Positions 42,329-50,437 of a DNA stretch of 64,000 nt are shown here, piece after piece. The position numbers were made by a program, and so were the translations under genes. Source of the stretch: Marispirochaeta sp963667435 (GTDB taxonomy: Bacteria; Spirochaetota; Spirochaetia; JC444; Marispirochaetaceae); contig OY763414.1 of NCBI GenBank assembly GCA_963667435.1, forward strand, positions 1,674,001-1,738,000, in the 5' to 3' direction. Each line of letters opens with the position of its first letter. Position 1 is the stretch's first letter. The notes beneath the pieces were generated by a model. It was given only the letters and a program-made list of their open reading frames with translations, was not told the origin of the DNA and ran no database searches.

Positions 42329-43705
42329 TTATTCCAGGGATATACCATCCATTCCGAGAGAACGCTGCAGGTCAGCAGTTCTTATCTGCAGATCTATCTG
42401 GCGATTAACAATCAGGTATTCCGATTTCAGCCGGGCAACTGACGCTTCAAGCAGATCAACCGGTGCGGCGGTTCCATTGGCAACCTGTTCGCCGGTAACC
42501 CGCTCCTTCTCTTCAGCCTGGGCAAGCATGCGGGAGACCAGATCAATATCTTCCCTGGAGCGCCGGTAACGAACCAGACAGGTACGTACATCCTGCATAA
42601 TAAGCTCTTCCTGCCTGCGCTGCTCCGCCTCTGCCTTGCGGATGTCCTGAGTCTTCTCTTCTATTGCGGCCAGTTGTGCCGGGACCCCTCCCAGATCATA
42701 TGAAAGGGAAAGGCCTATGTTCCAGGTTCCCTCAAATTCGGGATCACTCTGAAACATATAACGTGAGTTGGGGTTTGCGAATGTATAGTTACCGGTCAGA
42801 CGTAAACTGGGATAGAGGGGTGCTTCCGCAAGAGACCTAACAGTCTCCGCCATAGCCTTCGACAAGGCAGCCGATTGGGCTTCCGGACGAAGTTTGAGTG
42901 CCAGAGCCCCGAACTGCGAAACATCACCGGGTTCGGAAAGCATCTTTTTTACCTCTCCCTGGAGATTGAGCACAGCCGGATCTGAAGCTGCAGTATATTC
43001 CCCATCCATGCCGGTGAGAGCATTCAGGTTAATCCTGGCAATATCCAGGGACGCTCCGGCATCTCCCATCTCCATTTCCGCCTGATCCCTGCGCATACGT
43101 GCCTCAAGCAGGTCCGCATTCAGCACGGTGCCCTCTTCAAACTTGCGGCGGGTTATATCAAGGTTACGTTCGGTAATCTCCAGGTTTTCTTTCAGCATAT
43201 CAACGTTCTTCTCGGCCCTGACAACTTCCCAATAGGCACGGCGCACTTCAAATGCAACCGCCCGGCGCATCATGGCAGCATACACCTCACTGCTTCGTTC
43301 CTGCAGAGATGCCAGCCGGATAGCTTCCTGCACCCGGAAACCTGAAAACAGAGGATAGGAAAGATCTGAGGATAGGGTGAAAATGTTGTCATCCGACTCG
43401 AGAACAACGCTGGTGGCTCCGAAATCAATTGCCGAAGAGACATGACTTAAGCGGGTATACCCGGCACTGAGACTCAGAGAAGGAATCATGTTCCGTTTTT
43501 TCTGCTCATCCACGGAAGCCCGGGATGCTGCCAGCCGGGCCAGACTGCTTTCGATTCTCCCGTCACTGGAAAGGGCGGCCTTAACCGCCTCGTCCACCTC
43601 GAGTTCAGATGATTGGGCAAAAACGGCAGTTGTACACAGCAGATTTATCAGAGTCAGACCGCATAGACGGGGAATTCCCCGGGTAAAAAATTTATTCATT
43701 ATCAT
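42329..43705 (-). CDS. TolC-family outer-membrane efflux channel
   Basis: 458 residues with a signal peptide (CGLTLINLLCTTAVFAQSSE). Two repeats of the outer-membrane-efflux-protein fold are visible: long coiled-coil helices (VRRAYWEVVRAEKNVDMLKEN; later VRTCLVRYRRSREDIDLVSR) alternating with barrel strands (PSLSLSAGYTRLSH; YPSLRLTGNYTF). It gives the exporter its exit duct through the outer membrane. The start overlaps the marR stop by 4 nt, so regulator and channel are translated together. Confidence 0.92.
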   Translation of the reverse strand: MIMNKFFTRGIPRLCGLTLINLLCTTAVFAQSSELEVDEAVKAALSSDGRIESSLARLAASRASVDEQKKRNMIPSLSLSAGYTRLSHVSSAIDFGATSVVLESDDNIFTLSSDLSYPLFSGFRVQEAIRLASLQERSSEVYAAMMRRAVAFEVRRAYWEVVRAEKNVDMLKENLEITERNLDITRRKFEEGTVLNADLLEARMRRDQAEMEMGDAGASLDIARINLNALTGMDGEYTAASDPAVLNLQGEVKKMLSEPGDVSQFGALALKLRPEAQSAALSKAMAETVRSLAEAPLYPSLRLTGNYTFANPNSRYMFQSDPEFEGTWNIGLSLSYDLGGVPAQLAAIEEKTQDIRKAEAEQRRQEELIMQDVRTCLVRYRRSREDIDLVSRMLAQAEEKERVTGEQVANGTAAPVDLLEASVARLKSEYLIVNRQIDLQIRTADLQRSLGMDGISLE

Positions 43706-44169
43706 TCCTGTGAATCAAAATACTCCTCCACCTGAAGAAGCAGTTCAGCAAGATCCCTGCTGCGCTCTTCCCCCAGGTGGGCGATAAGTCCGTTAAAACT
43801 ATTCTGCATCTGCAGGATTGCCGGTTCCATAATCTTCTGCCCGTCTCCGGTAAGAAACACCAGTACTGCCCGGCGATCATCGGGATCCATCTCCCGTCGG
43901 ATCAGACTTTTTTTCTCCAGCCCCGTGATTATCTGGGTAACCGCGGAAACAGTAATACCCATGGATTGGGCAATATCCGAAACCCGCACTCCACCTCTCC
44001 CCTCCCGGTCTGAGCGCAGAAGATGATTCATAACAAAAAACGGGCTCAGTTTGAGTTCATTCTTTACGGTTCCGATCATGCGTTTATGCAGCTTGTAGTG
44101 GAGCCGTTTGAAGGCGGTCATCAGATTCCGTGCGGTGTCTTTACTCTCAGGATTATCCGTCAAACACAT
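43702..44169 (-). CDS. MarR-family regulator of the efflux operon
   Basis: 155 residues: winged helix with VSDIAQSMGITVSAVTQIITGLEKKSLI as recognition region (residues about 65-92), then the wing segment MDPDDRRAVLVFLT, flanked by dimerisation helices. As first gene of marR-tolC-ABC-ABC-hlyD it almost certainly represses its own operon and is released by a transported compound. AGGAG lies 9 nt before the ATG, inside an inverted repeat (44169-44187) that could serve as operator. Confidence 0.92.
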   Translation of the reverse strand: MCLTDNPESKDTARNLMTAFKRLHYKLHKRMIGTVKNELKLSPFFVMNHLLRSDREGRGGVRVSDIAQSMGITVSAVTQIITGLEKKSLIRREMDPDDRRAVLVFLTGDGQKIMEPAILQMQNSFNGLIAHLGEERSRDLAELLLQVEEYFDSQE

Positions 44170-44216
44170 TTTAGTTAACTCCTAAAATATTTAAGCTTAA
44201 ATTGATTAGAGCTAAT
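44169..44216. promoter_or_regulatory. Cluster of palindromes, likely MarR operators
   Basis: Three inverted repeats stand side by side between marR and the divergent epmA gene: TTTTAG/CTAAAA (44169-44187), a perfect 14-bp palindrome ATTTAAGCTTAAAT (44189-44202), and ATTAG/CTAAT (44205-44216). The first also covers the marR ribosome site. Palindromes of this size are typical MarR targets. Confidence 0.6.
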
Positions 44217-44247
44217 ATAAACAGACGAAAGTCAGGGGTCAATACCT

Positions 44248-45255
44248 TTGTGCGAAAAAGAAAACCGGTGTAGACTTTTCAGTCAGATGAAAGATCTTGA
44301 AACCGCCCGGCTTCGGGCCGAACTGCTGCATGGAGTGCGCACCTTTTTCCGTTCCAGAGAATTTCTTGAATGCGACACTCCCCTGATGTCAGAGAAAGTG
44401 ATACCTGAAGCCAGTATTGAACTTTTTCCCGCCCGCTTCTCCAATCCCGATGGCGAAGACCGGGAACTCTACCTGCTGCCCTCTCCGGAATACTGGCTCA
44501 AAATGATTCTGAAAGAGTTTCCCGGAACCAACATTTTTCAGCTGGGCAAATGCTTCCGCAACCGGGAACAGACCGGCAGGCACCACAATGTTGAGTTCAC
44601 CATGCTTGAGTGGTATCGTCCGGAGGCCTCCTACCTCGATATTGAAGAGGATACCAGAGAACTTATACAGACCCTTTGCCGTCAGACAGATATAATGATC
44701 CCGAAGTTTTCCCGCATGAGCATGGAGGAGGCCTTCAAGGAGTTTGCAGCCATCGACCTTGCCCCCCTCTGTATCGACGACTCAGGAGAAGAACTGCGGG
44801 AGGCAGCAGAAAAGAATCAGATACACACGGACAGAGAAGACAGCTGGAATGATCTTTTTCAGCGTCTTTTCATAAGCCTGGTTGAGCCGGAGCTTCCCAC
44901 GGACTCACCGCTGTTTCTCTACGATTTCCCTGCGGGCATTACCTGTCTGGCTGCGGTCAAACCGGGAACCCCCTGGCGTGAACGGTGGGAGCTCTACTGG
45001 AAGGGAGTCGAACTGGCAAACTGCTACACCGAGATGACAGAACCCGGGGCAGTAAAAAAACTGATAGAAAATGAAGCTGCGGAAAAAAATAGCACTGCAG
45101 CCGTCAAGGTGGCTGCGGATACAGAGTACTGGAAAACCTTCCAGCCACCTTATCCCGAATCATCAGGAGCAGCTCTGGGATTTGACCGGCTGGTTATGCT
45201 GCTTTCAGGCAAAACCGACATTAGGGATATTATCTACTTCCCCTTCAGCCCCTAA
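44248..45255 (+). CDS. epmA: EF-P lysine ligase (EpmA/GenX/PoxA)
   Basis: 335 residues from a TTG at 44248, or 322 from ATG 44287; neither has a strong ribosome site (CAGGGG precedes the TTG). The protein is a class II lysyl-tRNA synthetase catalytic core without the anticodon-binding domain: DTPLMSEKVIPEA, FQLGKCFRNREQTGRHHNVEFTM (motif 2 region), MEWYRP-like MLEWYRPEAS, and GAALGFDRLVMLL (motif 3). EpmA attaches (beta-)lysine to a conserved lysine of EF-P; efp follows 182 nt downstream, which supports this over a lysyl-tRNA synthetase fragment. The aminomutase EpmB is not in the window. Confidence 0.9.
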   Translation: MCEKENRCRLFSQMKDLETARLRAELLHGVRTFFRSREFLECDTPLMSEKVIPEASIELFPARFSNPDGEDRELYLLPSPEYWLKMILKEFPGTNIFQLGKCFRNREQTGRHHNVEFTMLEWYRPEASYLDIEEDTRELIQTLCRQTDIMIPKFSRMSMEEAFKEFAAIDLAPLCIDDSGEELREAAEKNQIHTDREDSWNDLFQRLFISLVEPELPTDSPLFLYDFPAGITCLAAVKPGTPWRERWELYWKGVELANCYTEMTEPGAVKKLIENEAAEKNSTAAVKVAADTEYWKTFQPPYPESSGAALGFDRLVMLLSGKTDIRDIIYFPFSP

Positions 45256-45353
45256 TATCTATCGAAATACCATCCTTTTAAAGGGGCATTACATCCCACG
45301 GGCAGAATCTTCTTATCTTAAAAACACCAAAAAAATATATACCGGACAGGGGG

Positions 45354-45382
45354 TCGAAAAAATATTTTACTTGAGGTATACT
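45354..45382 (+). promoter_or_regulatory. Candidate promoter of efp
   Basis: TCGAAA (45354-45359), 17-nt spacer, TATACT (45377-45382), 55 nt before the efp start. It lies in the 182-nt gap after epmA, so efp can be transcribed alone. Confidence 0.45.
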
Positions 45383-45437
45383 CACTGCTCATCAAGCAAA
45401 TGCGAAACAAATCTCAAGAGGATTAAGGTATAGACGA

Positions 45438-46004
45438 ATGATCAAAGCAGGACAGATAGAGCAGGGAATGTTTCTTCTGGAAAAGGGAGAACCATATCTC
45501 GTAGTAGAACGGGAATTCGTAAACCCCGGAAAAGGATCAGCCTTTGCACGGCTTAAACTTAAACACGTAGTTACCGGATCAGTACTGAAACCGACCTATA
45601 AAACCCAGGATTCCGTTGAAGAATGCATTGTGGAAGACCACGACTGTCAGTATCTCTACTCCGATGGAGAAAACTACCATTTCATGGACTCCACCACCTA
45701 TGATCAGTTTGAAGTCCCCGCAGCGGGCGGTATGGAAGACAAAGTTCTTTTTATGAAAGACGGTGAAACCTACCGGGTTATATTCTGGGAAGGTAAACCC
45801 ATCGACATCAAGATTCCCTACAAAGTGGTTTATGAGGTAACCGAAGCTGCAGAAGCAGTAAAGGGTGATACCGTAACCGGCGCTACCAAGGTGGTAACTG
45901 TCGAAACAGGACTCACTGTCAAGGTGCCCATCTTCATCAAACAGGGCGAGAGAATCATGGTAAACACAGAAACCCGGGAATATGTTGAACGGGTAAACAA
46001 TTGA
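45438..46004 (+). CDS. efp: Translation elongation factor P
   Basis: 188 residues in three beta-barrel domains: KOW-like N-terminus, central OB domain and C-terminal OB domain (GATKVVTVETGLTVKVPIFI). The loop NPGKGSAF carries Lys32, the residue lysylated in the EpmA-type system, matching the epmA gene just upstream. EF-P rescues ribosomes stalled at polyproline stretches; the Pro-rich linker of the OmpA-like protein at 52352-53311 is one local protein that may need it. AAGG lies 9 nt before the ATG. Confidence 0.96.
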   Translation: MIKAGQIEQGMFLLEKGEPYLVVEREFVNPGKGSAFARLKLKHVVTGSVLKPTYKTQDSVEECIVEDHDCQYLYSDGENYHFMDSTTYDQFEVPAAGGMEDKVLFMKDGETYRVIFWEGKPIDIKIPYKVVYEVTEAAEAVKGDTVTGATKVVTVETGLTVKVPIFIKQGERIMVNTETREYVERVNN

Positions 46005-47188
46005 GTTCACTCTCTTCTCTTATCAACAAGCGCGTTCCCCTGACGTTTATGGGGGAGCGCCTTTTTTTTGATCTCTCCCACGCCCTCTTTTCCAGCTACA
46101 AGATAGATGACGGAAGCCGCCTGCTGCTCAAAACACTGGCAAAACAACTGGATTTCGATAAAATAGCCTCCATTGCGGATATCGGGTGCGGTGTGGGAAC
46201 CCTTGCTCTATCTTTGAAGAAGCGCTTTCCCCACACGGCGATGACTGCGGTAGACCGGGATACTCTGGCAGTCAGCATGACACGCCACAACGCGGAACTG
46301 AATAAAATAGTCATTGATGAATCCGGCCCTGCATTAATGGATGAGCTTGATTTCCCGCCGGTGGACCTGATCGTCTCCAATATCCCGGCAAAAGCGGGAA
46401 CCCCGGTACACAGAGCATTTCTGGAATCTCTCTCCAGCACTCTCAAAGCAGAAGGTACGGCAGCGCTTGTTATTGTAACGCCCCTGGAAGAAAGCTTTCG
46501 CAGCATGATCATCTCCGCCAGCCTGTCCGTAAGCTATGAAGAGAAGACAGCAAACCATCTTGTCCTGCATCTCAAGGCATTAAAAGAGAATCCGCGTGAA
46601 AAGACTGAAGAAGCAGCCCCACTGGGCAGAGCATTCAGGCAAACATGCAGCTGTTCCCTGGCAAAAAGAGAGTATTCTCTGGAATCCGTATACGGACTTC
46701 CGGAGTTTGACACTCCCTCCTACGGAGCTCAGACTGCTGCGGAACTTGTAAAAAAGAGAAAGATTACCGGCCGGATTCTTTTTCTCAACCCGGGTCAGGG
46801 TCACATAGCCGCCTGGGCGGCAGGGAACGGTCCGGATTCTATGATTGTAGCCGGAAGGGACCTTCTTGAACTGAAAGCAGCTGCACGGAATACAGCACTC
46901 AACAGTCCGGAAACGCGGGTAGAATCAACCTGTACACCCTGGCCCGCAGAACTCACCGGGATTAGCGAAAAGTGCAGCTGGGCAGTGGTTGACTATAGCC
47001 CGGTGCCCGAGGCTCCGCCGGAAGAGGGGTTTGCAGAAATAGCAGACATCCTGGTTTCGGGAGGAAATCTGCTAATATATGGAAGGAGTTCCGACCTGCA
47101 TACTCTGCTTAAAAAGCTTAGCGGTTTCTCAAATATCGATAGTCGAAAATATCGCGGTTACCGGGCCTGTCTGCTTAAGAAAGGATAA
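46001..47188 (+). CDS. Class I SAM-dependent methyltransferase, RsmC/RlmG-like double domain
   Basis: 395 residues from a TTG that overlaps the efp stop (TTGA). The first half holds an intact SAM motif I (ADIGCGVGTLALSL, about residues 59-72) and the substrate-side motif reads SNIPAK where rRNA and DNA N-methyltransferases have NPPF. The second half (about 250-390) has a weakened Rossmann pattern (ILFLNPGQGHIAAWAA). RsmC and RlmG also have two such halves, but there the degenerate one comes first. rRNA methylation is plausible given coupling to efp, not proven. Confidence 0.7.
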   Translation: MSSLSSLINKRVPLTFMGERLFFDLSHALFSSYKIDDGSRLLLKTLAKQLDFDKIASIADIGCGVGTLALSLKKRFPHTAMTAVDRDTLAVSMTRHNAELNKIVIDESGPALMDELDFPPVDLIVSNIPAKAGTPVHRAFLESLSSTLKAEGTAALVIVTPLEESFRSMIISASLSVSYEEKTANHLVLHLKALKENPREKTEEAAPLGRAFRQTCSCSLAKREYSLESVYGLPEFDTPSYGAQTAAELVKKRKITGRILFLNPGQGHIAAWAAGNGPDSMIVAGRDLLELKAAARNTALNSPETRVESTCTPWPAELTGISEKCSWAVVDYSPVPEAPPEEGFAEIADILVSGGNLLIYGRSSDLHTLLKKLSGFSNIDSRKYRGYRACLLKKG

Positions 47189-47245
47189 GAAGCACTTTAA
47201 TCACAGCTTCTGATATGGTAATATTAGTAAAGAGGTAAGCAAGAG

Positions 47246-47662
47246 ATGAGAATCACAACAAAGGGCAGATATGCGCTTCGAGCGGTATCACAACTGGCAG
47301 CCCATTATTCAGATAAACCGATTTCAATCCGCGAACTTGCAGATATGGAGAACCTTTCCGCCGAGTTTCTGGAACAGATATTCTACAAACTGCGCAAGGC
47401 GGGAATCATCAACTCCACCAGAGGTCCCGGCGGTGGATTCAGTCTGAATCACGCTCCGGAAGACATCTCCATAACCCAGATTTTTGATGCTGTGGGAGAA
47501 GGGCTCGACATGGCTCCCTGTGCTGCCGACAATCCTGAACCCTGCAACATGAATTCATGCATTACCCACAATATCTGGGTGGAAGCGTCCAACCATTTTA
47601 AAGAGTATTTCAGCAATATTTCAGTAAAAGATATCGTAGCAGCTAATCCGGCAAAGGTTTAA
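47246..47662 (+). CDS. Rrf2/IscR-family transcriptional regulator
   Basis: 138 residues: winged helix (ISIRELADMENLSAEFLEQIF, with STRGPGGGFSL as wing) and three cysteines, Cys92, Cys100 and Cys105, followed by His108. IscR uses three Cys and one His to hold a [2Fe-2S] cluster, so this is probably a cluster-sensing regulator of iron-sulfur or redox genes. The Cys spacing (7 then 4) differs from that of E. coli IscR. No isc or suf genes lie beside it. GAGG stands before the ATG. Confidence 0.88.
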   Translation: MRITTKGRYALRAVSQLAAHYSDKPISIRELADMENLSAEFLEQIFYKLRKAGIINSTRGPGGGFSLNHAPEDISITQIFDAVGEGLDMAPCAADNPEPCNMNSCITHNIWVEASNHFKEYFSNISVKDIVAANPAKV

Positions 47663-47682
47663 ACCTTCGCCGGGTTTCCCGG
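47648..47682 (+). terminator. Overlapping hairpins between the Rrf2 and mscS genes
   Basis: A 26-nt palindrome (47648-47673, one mismatch per arm) covers the Rrf2 stop codon, and a second stem CCGGG/CCCGG (47670-47682) with a TTT loop leads into a T-rich stretch that reaches the mscS stop. Together they could terminate the Rrf2 transcript; the T-run is interrupted, so confidence is moderate. Confidence 0.45.
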
Positions 47683-47693
47683 TTTACCTTCGT

Positions 47694-48902
47694 TTACTTT
47701 TTTCCTTTGGTACTTTCTTTCCCGTCTTTACGGATTTCTCTGATCTCGCGAATAAGAGGTTCAAGCCCGGTTCGCAAATGCAGATCCCGCTGAGGAAATG
47801 GTATTTCGATGCCCTCGTCCTTGAAACGGCGCCATATTTCCAGATTGTTCCAGGAATGGGCCGAGTATTTGTCCGCAACATCATTCAGCCAGGTAAGAAG
47901 GATAAGAGTAATGCCCGAATCATCAAAGGAGTCCACCCGAACATCCGGTTCAGGCACTTTCAACCCGTAGGGATTCTGCAGACCGACACCAACCATAACC
48001 TCAATTGCCTGGTCCAGGTCGGTTTCATAGCTTACCTGTACGGGATTCCGCAGAATAATGCGTCTGTCATCATAGCTGTAGTTGTAAACCGTATTGTCTG
48101 TGAGATGACGGTTTGGAACAATAATGGTCTCATATGAAATGGTATTTATTACCGTGGAAAGAAGGCGGATACTTACAACCGTACCTTCATAAGGGTCTAC
48201 CAGAATACGGTCACCCTCTTTTATAGGCCGGGTAAAGATTATTACAATACCGGCAAAAACATTGGCCACAATGTTCTGCAGACCGAAACCAAGACCAATA
48301 CCAAGAACTCCGAACATTACCGTAAGTGCGGAAAGATCAATACCGATAACCGAAAGACCTATCATGGTGGTTAGGATCATTACGGTATACCGAAGCAGAC
48401 TGGAGATAGAAAACTTCTTGGATTCGTCCAGCCCAACCCGGGTAAACAGGTACTGATCGGTTAAACTTCTGGTAAGATGCCCAGCCTTGCCGGCAAGATA
48501 GAATACCGGAATAAGCAGCAGTAAAGTGAGGAGAGAAACCTTTGTTCCACCGGAATCTATCAGCGGTGTGTTTATTACAGACTGAAGGAAGCTTCCGTAC
48601 TTGCTTATCTCCGCTCCCAACAGCCGCAGCCCAAGACTTGCCACGGCAATGAGAACCAGAATCCGCAGAACAAGACGCAGCCAGCGGTGGATTTTCAGAC
48701 GGGTTTCCTTCTTCCATGGCGTATGGTCAAGCAGCTTGCCCAGGCCCAGGTTAATCAGCTTGTACACCACCAGAACAAAAATCGCGGGAAGCACAAAACT
48801 GAGAAGAAGACCTAAGAGAGAGAAGGGAAACTCCAGTTCTCCAATATTTATGGGTGTCAGAAAAATGCGTTTAAGAATGGCAAGGAACTCATTCACCTGC
48901 AT
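47694..48902 (-). CDS. MscS-family mechanosensitive channel
   Basis: 402 residues. Four or five N-terminal membrane helices precede the MscS pore helix and beta-domain: VLGIGLGFGLQNIVANVFAGIVI, then RPIKEGDRILVDPYEGTV, typical of the family; a C-terminal alpha/beta vestibule follows with ISYETIIVPNRHL. It opens under membrane tension to release solutes on hypo-osmotic shock. It ends in a basic tail (GKESTKGKK). The start is 9 nt after the pyrF-pyrE stop with only a weak ribosome site, so it is probably translated as part of that unit. Confidence 0.93.
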   Translation of the reverse strand: MQVNEFLAILKRIFLTPINIGELEFPFSLLGLLLSFVLPAIFVLVVYKLINLGLGKLLDHTPWKKETRLKIHRWLRLVLRILVLIAVASLGLRLLGAEISKYGSFLQSVINTPLIDSGGTKVSLLTLLLLIPVFYLAGKAGHLTRSLTDQYLFTRVGLDESKKFSISSLLRYTVMILTTMIGLSVIGIDLSALTVMFGVLGIGLGFGLQNIVANVFAGIVIIFTRPIKEGDRILVDPYEGTVVSIRLLSTVINTISYETIIVPNRHLTDNTVYNYSYDDRRIILRNPVQVSYETDLDQAIEVMVGVGLQNPYGLKVPEPDVRVDSFDDSGITLILLTWLNDVADKYSAHSWNNLEIWRRFKDEGIEIPFPQRDLHLRTGLEPLIREIREIRKDGKESTKGKK

Positions 48903-48911
48903 ATGTCCATT

Positions 48912-50345
48912 TTAGTCTGCAATAAATGCGAGCAGTTCATCCAGTTTGGTCTGGTTGATTATACCCCGGTCAAAAAGAAACTCAAAAAGCTCTTCCGCTT
49001 TTGCATAGGCGGTAAGATTGATGTTGTTCTGTTCCATGTCCCGACGGCCCTGGGTACCTCTTTCAAGCAGGACAATCAAATCCTCCACTACCAGACCTTC
49101 GCCCCGGAGTATCTCCACGGCTTCCAGCTTGCTCTTACCGGTGGTGATAAGATCATCAACCATGACAACCTTCTCACCCGGTTTATAGGCACCCTCGACA
49201 CTGTTACCCGTGCCATGCCCTTTGGCATTCATGCGGGGATAAATCATGGGAATATCTGTTTCAAGTGAGATAGCAGTTGAAAACGGCACCGCCGCAACGG
49301 GGATGCCGGCGACCCGGTCAACCTTGCCCTCAGGCAGCAGTGAAGCATAGGCCCGGGCAACCTGCCGCATAAGACGCGGAGAGGAGGAAATCCGCCGCAG
49401 ATCAAGATAAAAGGGAGAGACAATTCCCGACTTAAGGGTAAAGTTTCCCAGACGGAAACAACCGGTATCCACCAGCCCCTGAAAAATCTCATCCTTCTGA
49501 AGATCCCTGGGTTCTGCCGGAAGCTTGGACCCGACCACAGCTTTCACCGACGCTTCTCTTGCAGCATTGATTGCATCCCGGAACTCTTTTGCAGCTTTTG
49601 CCGGGTCCGGCGCTGCGCTGATTCCCCTGGCGACCATGGGCAGGAGCTTGGATCCGTCAGAAGCGATTCCCGCGGTAACAGCATCTTCAACACTGCCCCC
49701 CTGGGCTCCGATTCCCGGGGCAAGTATCCAGACATGAGGATGTCGGCGGCGTACCGCAGTAAGACTTGCAGGATCATTTCCCGCGACCACCAGACCAGCA
49801 CGATCAGACCAGGAGGTAACCTCATCAGCTATGCGCAGAAAGAGGAGATCCCCTCCGGCACTGCCCACGGAAAGCTCCTGAATACGTCCGACCTCGGGGT
49901 TGGAGGTACGGCAGAGAAAGAAATAGCCTTTATCGGTATATGAAAGCCAGGGATCAGCTGAAGACTTCCCCATATATGGGCTCAGAGTAACTGCGCCGCT
50001 GCCAAGGACATTGAAAATAAGTTTGGCATAGGCTTCAGCTGTGGCGCCGATATCGCCCCGCTTTGCATCTATCATAACCGGAATTTCTGCCGGGATAAGT
50101 TCCAGGGTTTTTATAAGCGCGTCCAGCCCCGCCGGCCCATGGGATTCATAGAACGCGATATTGGGCTTGTAGCAGGCGGTATAGTCTGCAGTTTCACCAA
50201 TAAGGCGGCGATTTATCTCTACTATGGATTCTGCAGCAGCTGGACCTTCCTCAACCCGGGGGTCAAGACCTACACAGAGAAGTGTTTTTGCTGCAGCAAT
50301 CCGTTCATCAAGAGTGGTAAAAAAGGGGGCTTTGTTTTTGCTCAT
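48912..50345 (-). CDS. pyrFE: Bifunctional orotidine-5'-phosphate decarboxylase / orotate phosphoribosyltransferase
   Basis: 477 residues. The N-terminal part (about 1-275) is a type-2 OMP decarboxylase with the catalytic Asp-Lys-Asp set in DAKRGDIGATA (93-103). The C-terminal part (about 290-477) is orotate phosphoribosyltransferase, with the PRPP loop VVMVDDLITTGKSK and DRVAGIPVAAVPF. It performs the last two steps of UMP synthesis. The order (decarboxylase first) is the reverse of animal UMP synthase but occurs in some bacteria and protozoa. GAGGAA lies before the ATG; mscS follows by 9 nt. Confidence 0.95.
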   Translation of the reverse strand: MSKNKAPFFTTLDERIAAAKTLLCVGLDPRVEEGPAAAESIVEINRRLIGETADYTACYKPNIAFYESHGPAGLDALIKTLELIPAEIPVMIDAKRGDIGATAEAYAKLIFNVLGSGAVTLSPYMGKSSADPWLSYTDKGYFFLCRTSNPEVGRIQELSVGSAGGDLLFLRIADEVTSWSDRAGLVVAGNDPASLTAVRRRHPHVWILAPGIGAQGGSVEDAVTAGIASDGSKLLPMVARGISAAPDPAKAAKEFRDAINAAREASVKAVVGSKLPAEPRDLQKDEIFQGLVDTGCFRLGNFTLKSGIVSPFYLDLRRISSSPRLMRQVARAYASLLPEGKVDRVAGIPVAAVPFSTAISLETDIPMIYPRMNAKGHGTGNSVEGAYKPGEKVVMVDDLITTGKSKLEAVEILRGEGLVVEDLIVLLERGTQGRRDMEQNNINLTAYAKAEELFEFLFDRGIINQTKLDELLAFIAD

Positions 50346-50437
50346 CCCGGAACTTCCTCATCTGTATGGCATGGGTTGTCGGACCCTACCATTACCGGTG
50401 GTATTGGTCAAGATTAGCACACAATGAGCAAAGGACG

